Shown: positions 1 through 11,842, counted from the first letter of the stretch. The stretch is DNA of 52,401 nt from Verrucomicrobiota bacterium (GCA_016222805.1 JACRQG010000018.1:193167-245567); one strand, 5' to 3'. Notes: a model not told the origin generated them from the sequence alone. Translations and numbers: made by a program.

Positions 1-215
1 GTCACCAGCAGGAGCGTGCCGCGCAGCCTCACCGGGAGTTCCCCGGCGGCTACCGCCGGCGCCAGCCCGCGCACCGCGGCCGCGGTCGTGAGCGGGCGGG
101 GCGGCTCCTGCGCCGACGCCAAGAGGGCTCCCATGGTCAACAGCAGCGGAAGCCAGAGGGGAAATGCCTGCCACCGTGCGATCACGGCCGGAAGTGATCG
201 CAGCCTCCCGCGCAT
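1..215 (-). CDS. Secreted sensor-like protein, N-terminal fragment (cut by window edge)
   Basis: The minus strand stays open from an ATG at 213-215 to the left edge (71 codons, no stop). It starts with a basic N-terminus (MRGRLRSLP), a hydrophobic stretch and a likely signal-peptidase site near ASAQE. Then comes a segment reading LTTAAAVRGLAP and PVRLRGTLL. That pattern (LTT, a short helix, then VRLRG) is what I recognise from the periplasmic N-terminus of many verrucomicrobial hybrid sensor kinases and related signalling proteins. The signal peptide is seen directly; the sensor assignment is inference from a short segment, and the diagnostic domains lie outside the window. Confidence 0.5.
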   Translation of the reverse strand, partial: MRGRLRSLPAVIARWQAFPLWLPLLLTMGALLASAQEPPRPLTTAAAVRGLAPAVAAGELPVRLRGTLLLV

Positions 216-618
216 GGCGATGCAAAAGTGGCACCGCCACCACCCTGCGCCAGTCCCGGGCTGCGGGTCGGGCCTCCCGGGCCCGGCACGCCGGGTTGCC
301 GCGGGGCCGCCAGGGTTAGGAGCAGGGAAGCTGCCTGCGCAAAAAACTACTAGGCGACTTGCCGGGTGGATCGGTCCCGCCGCCGGGGTTGACGCCCGCA
401 AACGCGGGGAGTTGAGTACGATCTGCTCGAATCCGCCGCGCGCCCCTGTGGGTGTTCCTCGCACCCGACGGCCAGGCCCGGCCGGTTCGGCCGTTCTTTG
501 CGCCTGTCCCACTGCAGGTCCCAGGGCCCGCCCCGGCCCATCGTCTTCCCGCGGGGGATCCGCCCCCCACTCCGCCGTGCCCGGCGGAGGCTGAATTCCA
601 ACCTAGCGATAGTGGAAC
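216..618. other. Intergenic region, 403 bp, divergent gene starts
   Basis: This gap separates a minus-strand gene starting at 215 from a plus-strand gene starting at 619, so it should hold two divergent promoters. I see no convincing sigma-70 hexamer pair, no terminator and no copy of the dispersed repeats. Open frames across it are GC-driven and have no recognisable protein content. Confidence 0.4.
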
Positions 619-2010
619 ATGACCATGAAAACCAACCTCACCCGGCGCAGTTTCGTTAAGGCAGGCTCCCTGGGCGCCGTCGGCGGAGCCCTGGGGGTGG
701 CGGCGACCACCTCGGCCGCCCCCGCCGTCGGCAAGACCGGTGATGCCGGTACCCCGGCCGTCCTCGGCGGCACCCCCGCCCACAAGGGCGGCTGGCCGCG
801 CTGGCCCCAGTGGGACGCCGCCAGCGATCCCGAACTCGCCGACGTGATGAAGAAGGGTGTCTGGTCGCGCGCCAAGCTCGTCACCGAATTCGAGAACCAG
901 TGGGCGAAGATGATTGGCAACAAGCACGCCCTCGCCGTGGTCAACGGCACCAACGCCCTCAGCGCCGCCTTCATGGAATTGCCGATCGGCCCGGGCGACG
1001 AGGTGATCATCTCCCCGTACACCTTCAGCGCCTCGATCTTCGGCGTGCTCTATCAGAAGGCGATCCCGGTCTTCGCCGACATCGACCCGACCACCTACCA
1101 GATCGATCCGGAGAAGATTCGCGCCAAGATCACCCCGCGCACCAAGGCCATCCTCCCGGTCCACATCTGCGGCTTCCCCTCGGACATGGAGGCGATCATG
1201 AAGATCGCGAAGGAGCACAAGCTCTTCGTCGTCGAGGACGCCTGCCAGGCCCACCTGTCGTCGATCCGCGGCCGCAAGGTCGGCTCCTTCGGCCACGCCG
1301 GCTGCTTCAGCTTCCAGACGAGCAAGATCATGCCGATCGGCGAAGGCGGCGCCATCACCACCGACGACGCCGACTTCAAGGACCGGCTCTACTCGTACCA
1401 CAACTACGGCTACGCCTCCAGCATCGCGCCCGGCACCTACGCCAGCACCATCCACTCCTTCCGGCTCGGCAACAAGATCCGCATGGCCGAGTACCAGGCG
1501 GCGATCGGGCTCGTCCAGCTGAAGAAGCTCGAGGCCCAGCACAAGCTCCGCAACGAGAACGGCAACTGGCTCCGCGCCAAGCTGGCCGAAATCCCGGGCA
1601 TCAAGCCCGTGCGGCTCTACGACGGCGTCGACAGCGTGTCGTACTACATGTGCCCGTTCATCTACGACGCCCAGGCGTTCAAGGGGCTGAGCCGCGACAA
1701 GTTCGTCAAGGCCCTGTCCGCCGAGGGCGTCAGCGTCACGGGCGGCTACCCGAACGATCCGCTCTACACCCAAGGCCTGCTGCGCACGACGTTTGAGTCG
1801 GCCATTTACCGGAAGCTCTACCCCGCGGCGGAGCTCAACTTCGAGCAGTACAAGCAAAAGAACCACTGCCCGAAGCTGATCCAGACCTTCCAGACCTCCG
1901 TCTGGCTCAACAGCACCCCGATGCTACTCGGCAGCCGCCAGGACATGGCGGACATCGTCGACGCGGTCGTAAAGATCCAGCGGAACGCCGACAAGATCGC
2001 CAAGGCGTAG
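619..2010 (+). CDS. Tat-exported DegT/DnrJ/EryC1/StrS-family aminotransferase-like protein
   Basis: A 463-residue protein of the PLP-dependent DegT/DnrJ/EryC1 fold (sugar aminotransferase family). The family shows in NKHALAVVNGTNAL near residue 100, the HICGFPSDM segment, VVEDACQAH (conserved Asp on the PLP ring nitrogen) and FSFQTSKIMPIGEGGA. Lys236 in the last is the expected Schiff-base lysine, so it looks catalytically intact. The N-terminus has a twin-arginine signal (TRRSFVKAG) followed by an Ala/Gly-rich hydrophobic stretch, so the protein is probably exported folded with its cofactor. That is odd, because family members usually act on cytoplasmic nucleotide sugars. A second ATG lies two codons in. 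The gene stands alone and the substrate cannot be inferred. Confidence 0.88.
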   Translation: MTMKTNLTRRSFVKAGSLGAVGGALGVAATTSAAPAVGKTGDAGTPAVLGGTPAHKGGWPRWPQWDAASDPELADVMKKGVWSRAKLVTEFENQWAKMIGNKHALAVVNGTNALSAAFMELPIGPGDEVIISPYTFSASIFGVLYQKAIPVFADIDPTTYQIDPEKIRAKITPRTKAILPVHICGFPSDMEAIMKIAKEHKLFVVEDACQAHLSSIRGRKVGSFGHAGCFSFQTSKIMPIGEGGAITTDDADFKDRLYSYHNYGYASSIAPGTYASTIHSFRLGNKIRMAEYQAAIGLVQLKKLEAQHKLRNENGNWLRAKLAEIPGIKPVRLYDGVDSVSYYMCPFIYDAQAFKGLSRDKFVKALSAEGVSVTGGYPNDPLYTQGLLRTTFESAIYRKLYPAAELNFEQYKQKNHCPKLIQTFQTSVWLNSTPMLLGSRQDMADIVDAVVKIQRNADKIAKA

Positions 2011-2161
2011 TCCGACTCGGTCACCCGGCGGCGTGCCGGCGGTGAATCCGCCGTCGCGCCGTGCCCGCCGGCCGCGGGCGGGCTCCCCTCCGCGCCCTGC
2101 CGCGGGCCGGTTGCCAATCCCTGTTTCTCGTTCGTTCCGTCTTCACCCTCCTTCCTCAACG

Positions 2162-4234
2162 ATGCGCATCTCCTGCCTGCTCCTCGTCGCCCTGCCCTGT
2201 CTGGCCGCGACCACCACGCCCAATCCGCTCCTGGATCGTTCGCTGCCGATCCCGTTTGATCGCGTCGGCGCCGATCATGTCGCCCCGGCGGCCAAGATCC
2301 TGCTCGAACAGGCGCGGCAGCAGCGCGACGCCTACCTCGCCGCCACCGGCCCGCTCACCTTCGAGAACACCATCCTCGCCCTCGATGAGATCGGGGATGA
2401 CCTCGACGCCGCGATGGACATCGCCCGCCACCTCGATGGCGTGGCCTCGAGCGCCGACCTCCGCCGGGCCAACGCCGAGGTGCTTCCGCTGCTCACCGCC
2501 TTCCGCAACGAGGTGTCCCTCGACCCGCGTCTCTGGGCCCGCATCAAGCAGTACGCCGCCGGCGACGAAGCCCGCACCCTGACCGGCAACCGCCAGCGAC
2601 TGCTGAAGCAGACCCTCCAGCGCTTCAAGCGCGCCGGCGCCGATCTCGACGAAGCCGGCAAGAAGCGCCTGCGCGAGCTCAACATCGAACTCGCGACCCT
2701 GGGGAAGAAATTCAACGACAACGCCCTCGAGTCCACCAACGCCTTCGACCTCGTGGTCACCGACGAAGCCCGCCTCGCCGGCCTGCCCGACGGCGCCCGC
2801 CGCGCCGCCCGCGAGGCCGCCAAGGAGAAGGGCGTGGAGGGCTGGCGGTTCACCTTGCAGCAGCCGAGCATGACCCCGGTGCTGACGTTTCTCGATGACG
2901 CCGCCATCCGCGAACAGATCTACCGGGCCCGCAACGCCGTCGCCACCAGCGGCGCCAACGACAACCGCCCCCTGATCGCCCGCATCCTCGAACTCCGCGC
3001 CGCCCGTGCCCGCCTCCTGGGTTATGACGACTTCGCCGATTACCAGACCGAGGATCGGATGGCCGGCTCCGGCCGTCGCGTGCGCGAGTTCCTGACCGAT
3101 CTCGAACGGAAGACGGTGCCCGCATTCGAGCGCGAGCAGGCCGAACTCGCCGCCTTCCGCCGCAGCCTCGAGGGAGACCAGGCCCCGCCCATCGCCCCGT
3201 GGGATCTCGGCTACTACGCGGAGAAACTGCGGCAGCGCCGGTACGACTTCGACGAGGAGGCGCTGCGGCCGTACTTCCCGTTCGAGCCGGTGATGACCGG
3301 CCTCTTCGGACTGGTGGAGCGGATCTACGGGCTGAAGATCCGCGAAGTCCCCGGCGCGCCGGTCTGGCATCCCACGGTGAAGTACTACGAAATCCAGGAC
3401 CCGGAGCGCGGGCACCTCGGCTACTTCTACACCGACTTCTTCGCCCGGAAGAACAAGCGGGCCGGCGCCTGGGCCGGCGGCCTCGTCTCCCGCCGCGACG
3501 GCGCCAAGCCCCGGCCGCAGGTGAGCGTCATCGTCGGCAACATGACCCCGCCACAAGCCGATCGCCCGGCACTGCTCACCCACCGCGAAGTCGAGACCAT
3601 CTTCCACGAATTCGGCCATCTCATGCACGCGATGCTGCTCCGCGTCCCCGAGCCCGGGCTGCGGCGGACCGTGTGGGACTTTGTCGAGCTGCCCTCGCAG
3701 ATCATGGAGAACTTCCTCTGGGAACGGGAGTGCCTCGACCTCTTTGCGCGCCACTACCAGACCGGCGAGCCCCTGCCAGCCGCGCTCTTCGAACGCCTGG
3801 TGCGCGCCCGCACCTTCCGCGCGGCGACGGCGCAGATGCGCCAACTCGGCTTCGCCACGATGGACCTCGACCTGCACACGTCCTACCAGCCGGCGCGGGA
3901 CGGCGAACCGGTCGGCTACGCCCGCGGGATCCTGCAACGCTTCACGCCCGCGCCGCTCGCCGCCGACTTCGCCATGCCAGCCAGTTTCCTCCACGTCTTC
4001 GCCGGCGGATATGCCGCGGGATACTACTCCTACAAGTGGGCCGAGGTGCTGGAGGCGGACGCCTTCTCGCGCTTCAAGCAGGAGGGCATCTTCAGCCGCA
4101 AGACGGGCACGGACTTTCGCCGCGCGATCCTCGAGCCGGGCAACACCGCCGACGCCGCGGAGCTGTTCCGCCGCTTCATGGGCCGCGACCCGGATCCCTC
4201 CGCCCTCCTCCGGCGGCTCGGGTTGGCAAACTAG
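2162..4234 (+). CDS. M3 family zinc metallopeptidase (oligopeptidase A/Dcp-like), secreted
   Basis: A 690-residue thimet-oligopeptidase-type peptidase that cleaves short peptides. The zinc site is visible: His482-Glu-Phe-Gly-His486 (HEFGH) and the third ligand Glu509 in FVELPSQIMENF. The usual C-terminal YYSYKWAE and the substrate-gripping loops follow, and length matches the family (about 680). I start at the ATG at 2162 because it gives a clean signal peptide (MRISCLLLVALPCLAA); the open frame extends upstream only as Pro/Arg-rich sequence. Export separates it from cytoplasmic OpdA and suggests digestion of peptides in the periplasm. A repeat-borne hairpin lies about 30 bases after the stop. 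Confidence 0.92.
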   Translation: MRISCLLLVALPCLAATTTPNPLLDRSLPIPFDRVGADHVAPAAKILLEQARQQRDAYLAATGPLTFENTILALDEIGDDLDAAMDIARHLDGVASSADLRRANAEVLPLLTAFRNEVSLDPRLWARIKQYAAGDEARTLTGNRQRLLKQTLQRFKRAGADLDEAGKKRLRELNIELATLGKKFNDNALESTNAFDLVVTDEARLAGLPDGARRAAREAAKEKGVEGWRFTLQQPSMTPVLTFLDDAAIREQIYRARNAVATSGANDNRPLIARILELRAARARLLGYDDFADYQTEDRMAGSGRRVREFLTDLERKTVPAFEREQAELAAFRRSLEGDQAPPIAPWDLGYYAEKLRQRRYDFDEEALRPYFPFEPVMTGLFGLVERIYGLKIREVPGAPVWHPTVKYYEIQDPERGHLGYFYTDFFARKNKRAGAWAGGLVSRRDGAKPRPQVSVIVGNMTPPQADRPALLTHREVETIFHEFGHLMHAMLLRVPEPGLRRTVWDFVELPSQIMENFLWERECLDLFARHYQTGEPLPAALFERLVRARTFRAATAQMRQLGFATMDLDLHTSYQPARDGEPVGYARGILQRFTPAPLAADFAMPASFLHVFAGGYAAGYYSYKWAEVLEADAFSRFKQEGIFSRKTGTDFRRAILEPGNTADAAELFRRFMGRDPDPSALLRRLGLAN

Positions 4235-4261
4235 CCGAGCCTTCGTCGGGGATCTTCAGCG

Positions 4262-4396
4262 CTGTAGGCGGGGCGCCCTCGCCCCGCCTTTTCTCGCCTG
4301 CCCGCGCGACGGGGTCGCCGCGCCCACCGGAGGCGAAGTCCGCCGCCGGAGCCACCGCCCCGGCTGCAGGCGAAACCGCGGCGCCGCGAGCTACAA
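4262..4396. repeat. Dispersed palindromic repeat, family A copy, terminator-like
   Basis: The element begins CTGTAGGCGGGGCG. It forms a perfect 9-bp stem, GGCGGGGCG / CGCCCCGCC (4267-4275 and 4280-4288, loop CCCT), followed by TTTTCTC, which would make a usable terminator for the M3 peptidase. A second inverted segment (GACGGGGTCG) follows at about 4308. The far end, GAGCTACAA (4389-4396), abuts the convergent gene, whose TAG stop is the CTA at 4391-4393. Similar elements occur near 11.77, 12.8 and 51.8 kb. Confidence 0.7.
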
Positions 4397-5677
4397 GGTC
4401 ACCGGCCGGTGTTTCGCGACGAAGGCCGGGTCGATTTCCACGCCGGAACCCGGCCCGGTCGGCACCTGGATCCGGCCGCCGACCACCTTCAGCGGCGACG
4501 TCGGGCAGGTGAAGGGCACATCGGTGCCCAGGCCCTTGAACTCGTGGTGCGCCCCGGCGTTCGGCAGCACGGACACGAGGTGGGAGTTGTAGAGGAAGCC
4601 CAGCCCGCCGCCCGACATGTGCGGCACGATTGTCTTGCCCACCGCCGCCGCCATTCGTCCGACCTTCACCGATCGGATCATGCCGCCGAAGTAGTAGCTG
4701 TCGGGCTGCACGATCTCGAGGCCGTCGTTGGCCAGCAGCCAGCGGAAGTTGACGAAGCTTTGGTCCTGCTCGCCGTTGGCGATCGGGATCTCCAGCGCAT
4801 CGGCCACCTGCTTGATCGCCTCGAAGTCGTCGTACATCACCGGCTCCTCGAAGTAGGCATACCGGTGCTCCTGCAGGAGTTTCCCCACGCGGATGGCCTC
4901 GGGCACGTCGTAGTAGCTATTTGCGTCCGCGTAGAGGGCCATGTCGGGTCCGTAGATCTCGCGCAGCCGCGGGATGAGCTGCTCCGTTTTCCCGATCGGC
5001 CCCCGGGCCTGCAGATCGGTGGTCATAAACATCAGGTAGCCCACCTTGATCTTCAGCGCCTTCGCGTCGTACTCCGCCACCGCCTTTCGGATGCGGTCGA
5101 TCGTCTCCTCCAGCGGGCGTTCCCGCCACTCCGTCGCGACGTAGACGGCCACCTGCGGATGGTGAATTTCCCCAAGCAACCGGCCCATCGACCGCCCGGC
5201 CATCCGCCCGAGCAGATCCAGGATGGCGAATTCCAGCGTCGCCAGCGGGAGTCCGAGCGAGATGCCGTTGTACCGGAAGTTGAAGCCGTAGATGTAGACG
5301 CGCTCGAGGAGCAGATCGAGGTCGCGCGCGTCCTTGCCGATGAAGAACGGCTGCAGGTTGCGCAGGAAGATCGGATACAGCCGCGCCATCGTGCTGTGCG
5401 CCACCGAGATTCCCTCCGCGCCGTCCGCCGAGCGCACGCGGCAGAGAAAGCTGTTCTGCGAGCGCAGGAGCTCGATGCTCTTGAGGATCACCGGCTGCGG
5501 AAACAGCTCCCGCTTTAGCACGGGCTGCCGCAAGGCCGCGTTGAGCCGCTCGAGGCGCGCCGCCACCTCCGGCGAGGTCTTTCGCTCTGCTGCCGACGCG
5601 GCCGGCAGGGGAAGCAACGGTGCGGCCAGGCTGGCCGCGGCGGTGGAGGAAAGGAAGCGACGCCGGGAGGTTTTCAT
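4391..5677 (-). CDS. Tat-exported mandelate racemase/muconate lactonizing enzyme-family protein
   Basis: A 428-residue enolase-superfamily protein. The barrel motifs are present: KALKIKVG with Lys209/Lys211 as the KxK base, Asp251 in YADANSYYD and Glu277 in [10 protein letters not shown]. Glu303 in NGEQDQ probably completes the Mg2+ ligands, and His353 lies in [11 protein letters not shown] twin-arginine signal (SRRRFLSST) and hydrophobic Ala/Leu stretch precede the N-terminal capping domain, so it is probably exported; most members are cytoplasmic acid-sugar dehydratases or racemases. It lies 37 bases downstream of the metallophosphoesterase on the same strand, probably as an operon. Its stop codon lies at the very edge of a dispersed repeat. 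Substrate unknown. Confidence 0.88.
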   Translation of the reverse strand: MKTSRRRFLSSTAAASLAAPLLPLPAASAAERKTSPEVAARLERLNAALRQPVLKRELFPQPVILKSIELLRSQNSFLCRVRSADGAEGISVAHSTMARLYPIFLRNLQPFFIGKDARDLDLLLERVYIYGFNFRYNGISLGLPLATLEFAILDLLGRMAGRSMGRLLGEIHHPQVAVYVATEWRERPLEETIDRIRKAVAEYDAKALKIKVGYLMFMTTDLQARGPIGKTEQLIPRLREIYGPDMALYADANSYYDVPEAIRVGKLLQEHRYAYFEEPVMYDDFEAIKQVADALEIPIANGEQDQSFVNFRWLLANDGLEIVQPDSYYFGGMIRSVKVGRMAAAVGKTIVPHMSGGGLGFLYNSHLVSVLPNAGAHHEFKGLGTDVPFTCPTSPLKVVGGRIQVPTGPGSGVEIDPAFVAKHRPVTL

Positions 5678-5714
5678 GGGGTGAAGGCAGCCGGGGGAAC
5701 GAACGTGGAAACGG

Positions 5715-6611
5715 TCAGCGCGCCTCCTTGCGCTTGGCGGCGGGCGCGGGCGGCACCAGCTCCACGCGGTTGGGCAGCTGGCTGAAGTCGTGGTAGGCGT
5801 GGTCGAGGCCCTCCTCGCGCACGATCACGAGGCGCAGCCCCGAGCGGTCGCCGCCCAGCGGCTTGCCCACGGGACCCGTCGTCACCGCCTCGAACCCGCC
5901 ATCGCGGGCCACCGCGTTGCGATGGTAGTGCCCGCTGAAGAGGTACCGCACGCCGTGCTCGCGAAACAGGGCGAGGTAGCGGGCGCGCCGTTCGCGCGGC
6001 ACGTTGAAATACTGGTCGGGTTCATCCGCGGCCTTCAGGAACCACGGGTGATGCGCAAAGACCACGAGGTGCCGCGCCCCGGCGGCCCGCGCCTTCGCCA
6101 ATTCCTCCCGCAGCCAGCGCTCCTGGGCCTCCATCCGCTCCGTCACCTGCTCCGGGGTATGGATCAAGCACGAGTTCAGCACGAACCCGACGAGGTTGCC
6201 GTGCCGGATGACGTAGTGATCGCGGCCAAAGGTGGCCTCGTATTTCGCCACGACGTCGTTGGTCGGCGTGTTGCCGACATCGTGGTTTCCCGCGACATGG
6301 TACACCGGGATCGCCGGATCGACCTTGCCCATGATCCGTCGGTATTCGGCAATCTGGGCCGAGTCCCCCGGGCGGTTGACCAGATCGCCAGTGACAATCA
6401 CGAACGCCGGCCGCAGCCGGTTCACGGTGGCGACGGCAAACTCGAGATTGGCCGTTTCCTGCGCAAAGTCCGCATTGCTGGTGAACATCCCGAATTGCGG
6501 ATCGGTGAGCTGGATGAAGTGAAACGGTTCCGCCGCCGGACCGCGCAGGGCGGCGCCCGCCAGTGCGACTCCGATCAGACACCGCACCAGGGCGGCCAGG
6601 GTCGTCTTCAT
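5715..6611 (-). CDS. Secreted calcineurin-like metallophosphoesterase
   Basis: A 298-residue phosphoesterase with the full two-metal motif set: DPQ (Asp37), GDLVN (Asp76, Asn79), GNHD (Asn109-His110), FAHHPWF and the terminal GHYH. The DPQFGM start and spacing resemble the CPPED1-like branch of calcineurin phosphatases. I start at the ATG at 6609-6611, which gives a signal peptide ([19 protein letters not shown], cleaved after GPAAE). The frame stays open upstream, but only through repeat-bearing intergenic sequence. It is the first gene of a probable two-gene operon with the enolase-superfamily protein and is divergent from the glycosidase-like gene at 6795. Substrate (phosphoprotein, nucleotide or lipid phosphate) is not evident. 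Confidence 0.9.
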   Translation of the reverse strand: MKTTLAALVRCLIGVALAGAALRGPAAEPFHFIQLTDPQFGMFTSNADFAQETANLEFAVATVNRLRPAFVIVTGDLVNRPGDSAQIAEYRRIMGKVDPAIPVYHVAGNHDVGNTPTNDVVAKYEATFGRDHYVIRHGNLVGFVLNSCLIHTPEQVTERMEAQERWLREELAKARAAGARHLVVFAHHPWFLKAADEPDQYFNVPRERRARYLALFREHGVRYLFSGHYHRNAVARDGGFEAVTTGPVGKPLGGDRSGLRLVIVREEGLDHAYHDFSQLPNRVELVPPAPAAKRKEAR

Positions 6612-6664
6612 GGGGTCGGAGTTTCCGCCGGCCAACGCCCCCAGGCAAGCACGCGCCTCCGCGC

Positions 6665-6708
6665 GATGGCGGTTGCAGCCGGCCGCGTTGAGGCCGGCCT
6701 CGGGGTCG
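6665..6708. repeat. Dispersed palindromic repeat, family B copy (partial)
   Basis: The sequence GGCGGTTGCAGCCGGCCGCG followed by TTGAGGCCGGCCTCGGGGTC matches elements at about 18.45, 34.96 and 40.53 kb. It lies in the divergent promoter gap between the metallophosphoesterase and the glycosidase-like gene. GAGGCCGGCCTC is itself a perfect 12-base palindrome. Confidence 0.6.
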
Positions 6709-6794
6709 CCGCATGCCCGCGCCCATTCCGTCCTCGACTCTTCAGCGGGAAGCCGGCGCTCTTGCCTCGTCCCCCGCCTGTTCCGCCCCCGCCG

Positions 6795-8981
6795 ATGCCG
6801 CCTGCCCTGCCTGTCGTGCCGGTTCCAACTTCCACCCTCCGCCAACGTTCCGGAGCCAGGCGCGCCTGGGCGCACCTCACGTTACTCGCAATCACGGCCG
6901 GTGTCATCGGCGCCGCCGAACCCACTCTGCGGCCCTGGACCACCTACCAGACGATTTTGTGGATGGGCGCCGAAGGGCAAAAAGGTCTGGCCCACCCCCG
7001 CCTGCCCGAGCGCCTGCGCGAATTGGGGATCTCCGCGGGCATGGCGGGACCGGAAGGCGACGGCGCCTTCTACCGCCGCCACGGCCTCGCCTACTACGTC
7101 GAAAACATCGTCAATGAAGGCCTGTGCCTGAAGTTCCGCTCCCGCGTCACCGACTGGGATGCCTTCATCCGCGGCTGGATGGAAACCCGCGATCCCCGCG
7201 CGCTGGTCCGGGATTACGCCCTGGAGGATCCGGCTTGGCTCCAGCGCATGACCGGCCGCGTGCAGAACGCAGCCCGCCGCCATGCTACCGCCGCCCCGCT
7301 TCTCTACGATCTGCGCGACGAACTCTCGACGACGATCTCCGCCAATCCCTTCGACTATGATTTCTCGGACACGTCGCTCGCGGCCTTTCGCGCCTGGCTG
7401 CGCACGCGTTACCCCAGCCTCGCCGCCCTGAATTCCCAGTGGGAAACCTCCTTCCCGACCTGGGACGACGTGCGGCCGTTCACCACCGATCAAATCAAGC
7501 AGCGGATGGCCACCGGCCGCCCCGGACCCGACCCGGAGACCGACTGGGGTCGGGTGCGGGCCGCGAGCTTCCGCCTGCCCGTGTCAGCGGGGCCGCTCAC
7601 CCGCTGGAACTTCGCCCCGTGGGCCGACCACCGCACCTACATGGACCACGCGCTGGCGGCGGCGCTCGCGCAGTTTCGCGCCGCCAGCCGGGAAATTGAT
7701 CCGGCCACACCGGTCGGCATCGAGGGCACGCAGATGCCGCATGCGTTCGGCGGCTACGATCTGTGGCGCCTCAGCCGCGTCCTCGATTGGGTGGAGCCCT
7801 ATGATATCGCCAACGCCCGCGAGATCTTCGGAGCCTTCCTGCCCGGCCGGCCGATCCTGACCACGGTCTTCGAAAAGGAAACCCGCGCGGCGGAGCGCCG
7901 CCTCTGGCATTTGCTTCTCGAGGGAGACCGCGGTTGCATCGTCTGGTGGAGTGAGGATGTGATCGCCTGGCGCGAGCCCGACATCCCGCTCACGCCCAAG
8001 GCTCGCGCGCTCGCCCCCGTCCTGCAGTCGCTCCACACTCCGCTGGCGCAGCTTTTCCTCCGGGCCGAGCGAGAGCGCGATCCCCTCTATCTCCACTACT
8101 CCCAGCCCAGCATCCAGGTGGCGTGGCTCCTTGAGTCGATTCCGGATGGCCGGACCTGGGTGCGGCGCTTCAGCAGCTTCGAAGCGGATCACAACCGCCA
8201 TGCCCGGGTCCGTGACGCCTGGCTGAAGGTACTCCAGGATTTCGGCTTCAGCCCGACCTTTCTCGCCGCCGAACCACTGGAAGCCGGGGTTCCCGCGGAT
8301 GCCCGCCTGCTGGTCCTGCCGCAGAGCTGGGCGATGAGCGAACGCGAACGCGCCGCCGCGGCCGAACTCGCCCGTCGCGCCGGTTGCGCCGTGATCGCCG
8401 ACGGGCCGGCCGGAGCCTTCGATGCCCACGGCACCCTGCGCGGCGACGTCGCCTGGCCTTCGGCCACCGATCAGCCTCCGGAAGCCGTTCGCCAGACCAT
8501 CGGTCGGCGGCCGGACGGTCGGGAGATTTCCACGGCCGAGCTCTCGCTCGCGGGATATGCCGCCCAGCGCCGCCAGGCGGAGTTTCCCGAGGCCAGCGCG
8601 GAAGGAGTCCGTCGCCTGCTGGCCGAACTCGTCCTCTCCCCGCCGGTCGAGGTCCCCCCCTCAGCCCGCGTGCGCATCCATCGCTTTCGGGTCGGAAACC
8701 AGGGCCGCCTCCTCGCCTTCGAGCGCAACATCGACTACCGCATGCGCGAGGAACTCCGGCAGTCCGGAGGAAACGAAGCCCTGGAACGGCCCCTGACTTT
8801 TCCCGTGCGGCTGTCCGAGCCCGCCGCAATCATCAATCTCCGCACCGGTGAACGACTGGGGCACGGGAAGCACTTCACGGTCAGCCTCGACCCATGGCAG
8901 CCGGCCTTGTTTGCCGTCCTGTCCGACGCGCCTTCCGGCGATGTCGTCGCCCACCTCCTGTCCGCGTTGGCGCTGCCTTGA
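6795..8981 (+). CDS. Secreted GH42-like (beta-galactosidase-type) glycoside hydrolase family protein
   Basis: A 728-residue protein with an N-terminal hydrophobic export segment. The barrel-like half contains YDLRDEL (near residue 175, where clan GH-A enzymes carry the acid/base Glu) and LAALNSQWETSFPTWDDV, which resembles the GH42 LN..W...F signature. PVGIEGTQMPHAFGGYD could carry the nucleophile. After about residue 430 a segment around RLLVLPQSWAMSERERAAA resembles the GH42 trimerisation (glutamine-amidotransferase-like) domain. I start at 6795 because ATG PPALPVV leads into the hydrophobic stretch; the frame is open far upstream but overlaps the divergent gene. Similarity to GH42 is partial and both catalytic residues need confirmation, so it could be a non-catalytic relative. 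Confidence 0.65.
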   Translation: MPPALPVVPVPTSTLRQRSGARRAWAHLTLLAITAGVIGAAEPTLRPWTTYQTILWMGAEGQKGLAHPRLPERLRELGISAGMAGPEGDGAFYRRHGLAYYVENIVNEGLCLKFRSRVTDWDAFIRGWMETRDPRALVRDYALEDPAWLQRMTGRVQNAARRHATAAPLLYDLRDELSTTISANPFDYDFSDTSLAAFRAWLRTRYPSLAALNSQWETSFPTWDDVRPFTTDQIKQRMATGRPGPDPETDWGRVRAASFRLPVSAGPLTRWNFAPWADHRTYMDHALAAALAQFRAASREIDPATPVGIEGTQMPHAFGGYDLWRLSRVLDWVEPYDIANAREIFGAFLPGRPILTTVFEKETRAAERRLWHLLLEGDRGCIVWWSEDVIAWREPDIPLTPKARALAPVLQSLHTPLAQLFLRAERERDPLYLHYSQPSIQVAWLLESIPDGRTWVRRFSSFEADHNRHARVRDAWLKVLQDFGFSPTFLAAEPLEAGVPADARLLVLPQSWAMSERERAAAAELARRAGCAVIADGPAGAFDAHGTLRGDVAWPSATDQPPEAVRQTIGRRPDGREISTAELSLAGYAAQRRQAEFPEASAEGVRRLLAELVLSPPVEVPPSARVRIHRFRVGNQGRLLAFERNIDYRMREELRQSGGNEALERPLTFPVRLSEPAAIINLRTGERLGHGKHFTVSLDPWQPALFAVLSDAPSGDVVAHLLSALALP

Positions 8982-9130
8982 CCTTCCGCCCTGGCCCGGA
9001 ACTCTCACCTCATGGCTCCGGCCACCCGATCCCCCCGTCGGTACCCCTTCCGCTGCGGCCCACTCGCTCCCATACCCCGGCGCGCGACGCCCCTGAATTA
9101 GCGCCAAACCAGGCCAAATTAGGCACACTA

Positions 9131-9157
9131 TTCGACAAGCAAAGGATGCACTAAAAT
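9131..9157 (+). promoter_or_regulatory. Candidate sigma-70-type promoter of the pyrophosphatase gene
   Basis: The 8982-9244 gap becomes markedly AT-richer from about 9098. Within it, TTCGAC (9131-9136) and TAAAAT (9152-9157) are 15 bases apart, about 90 bases before the start codon. Spacing is slightly short and the -35 matches imperfectly, so this is a suggestion only. Confidence 0.3.
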
Positions 9158-9244
9158 CTCGCGACTGACGTTGCCGCCCGCCACAAAAACCCTCCGTCCC
9201 GGTTCCTTCACGATCTCTGGATCAGCTCCTGTACCCGAATCCCT

Positions 9245-11674
<2,430 letters not shown>

Positions 11675-11703
11675 GCCGGCCCAAGCCACTCGCCTCCTTC
11701 CCA

Positions 11704-11734
11704 GACGGGCCCTTTGCGGGCCCGTCTTTTTCTT
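11704..11734 (+). terminator. Intrinsic terminator of the pyrophosphatase gene
   Basis: A perfect 9-bp stem, GACGGGCCC / GGGCCCGTC (11704-11712 and 11718-11726) with loop TTTGC, is followed by TTTTTCTT (11727-11734), 30 bases after the stop codon. It is the clearest plus-strand rho-independent terminator in the window. Confidence 0.92.
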
Positions 11735-11764
11735 GGTCGCCGTTCCACTCGGCCGCTGCACCCC

Positions 11765-11842
11765 CTGTGGGCGGGGCGACCCCGCCCCGCCTTTCACGCT
11801 CGTGGCCCGGTTCCCCGCGGGACGAGGTCGTCCCGCCTACAG
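11765..11842. repeat. Dispersed palindromic repeat, family A copy
   Basis: It starts CTGTGGGCGGGGCGACCCCG and ends GGTCGTCCCGCCTACAG, so its outer ends are inverted copies (CTGT[A/G]GGCGGG / CCCGCCTACAG). Internal hairpins form around 11770-11791 and 11819-11834. It lies between the pyrophosphatase terminator and the N-acetyltransferase start. Confidence 0.7.

Noticed and set aside
16-594. Plus-strand frame over the left edge
   Set aside because: It has no recognisable motif, and the opposite strand holds a signal peptide and sensor-like start.
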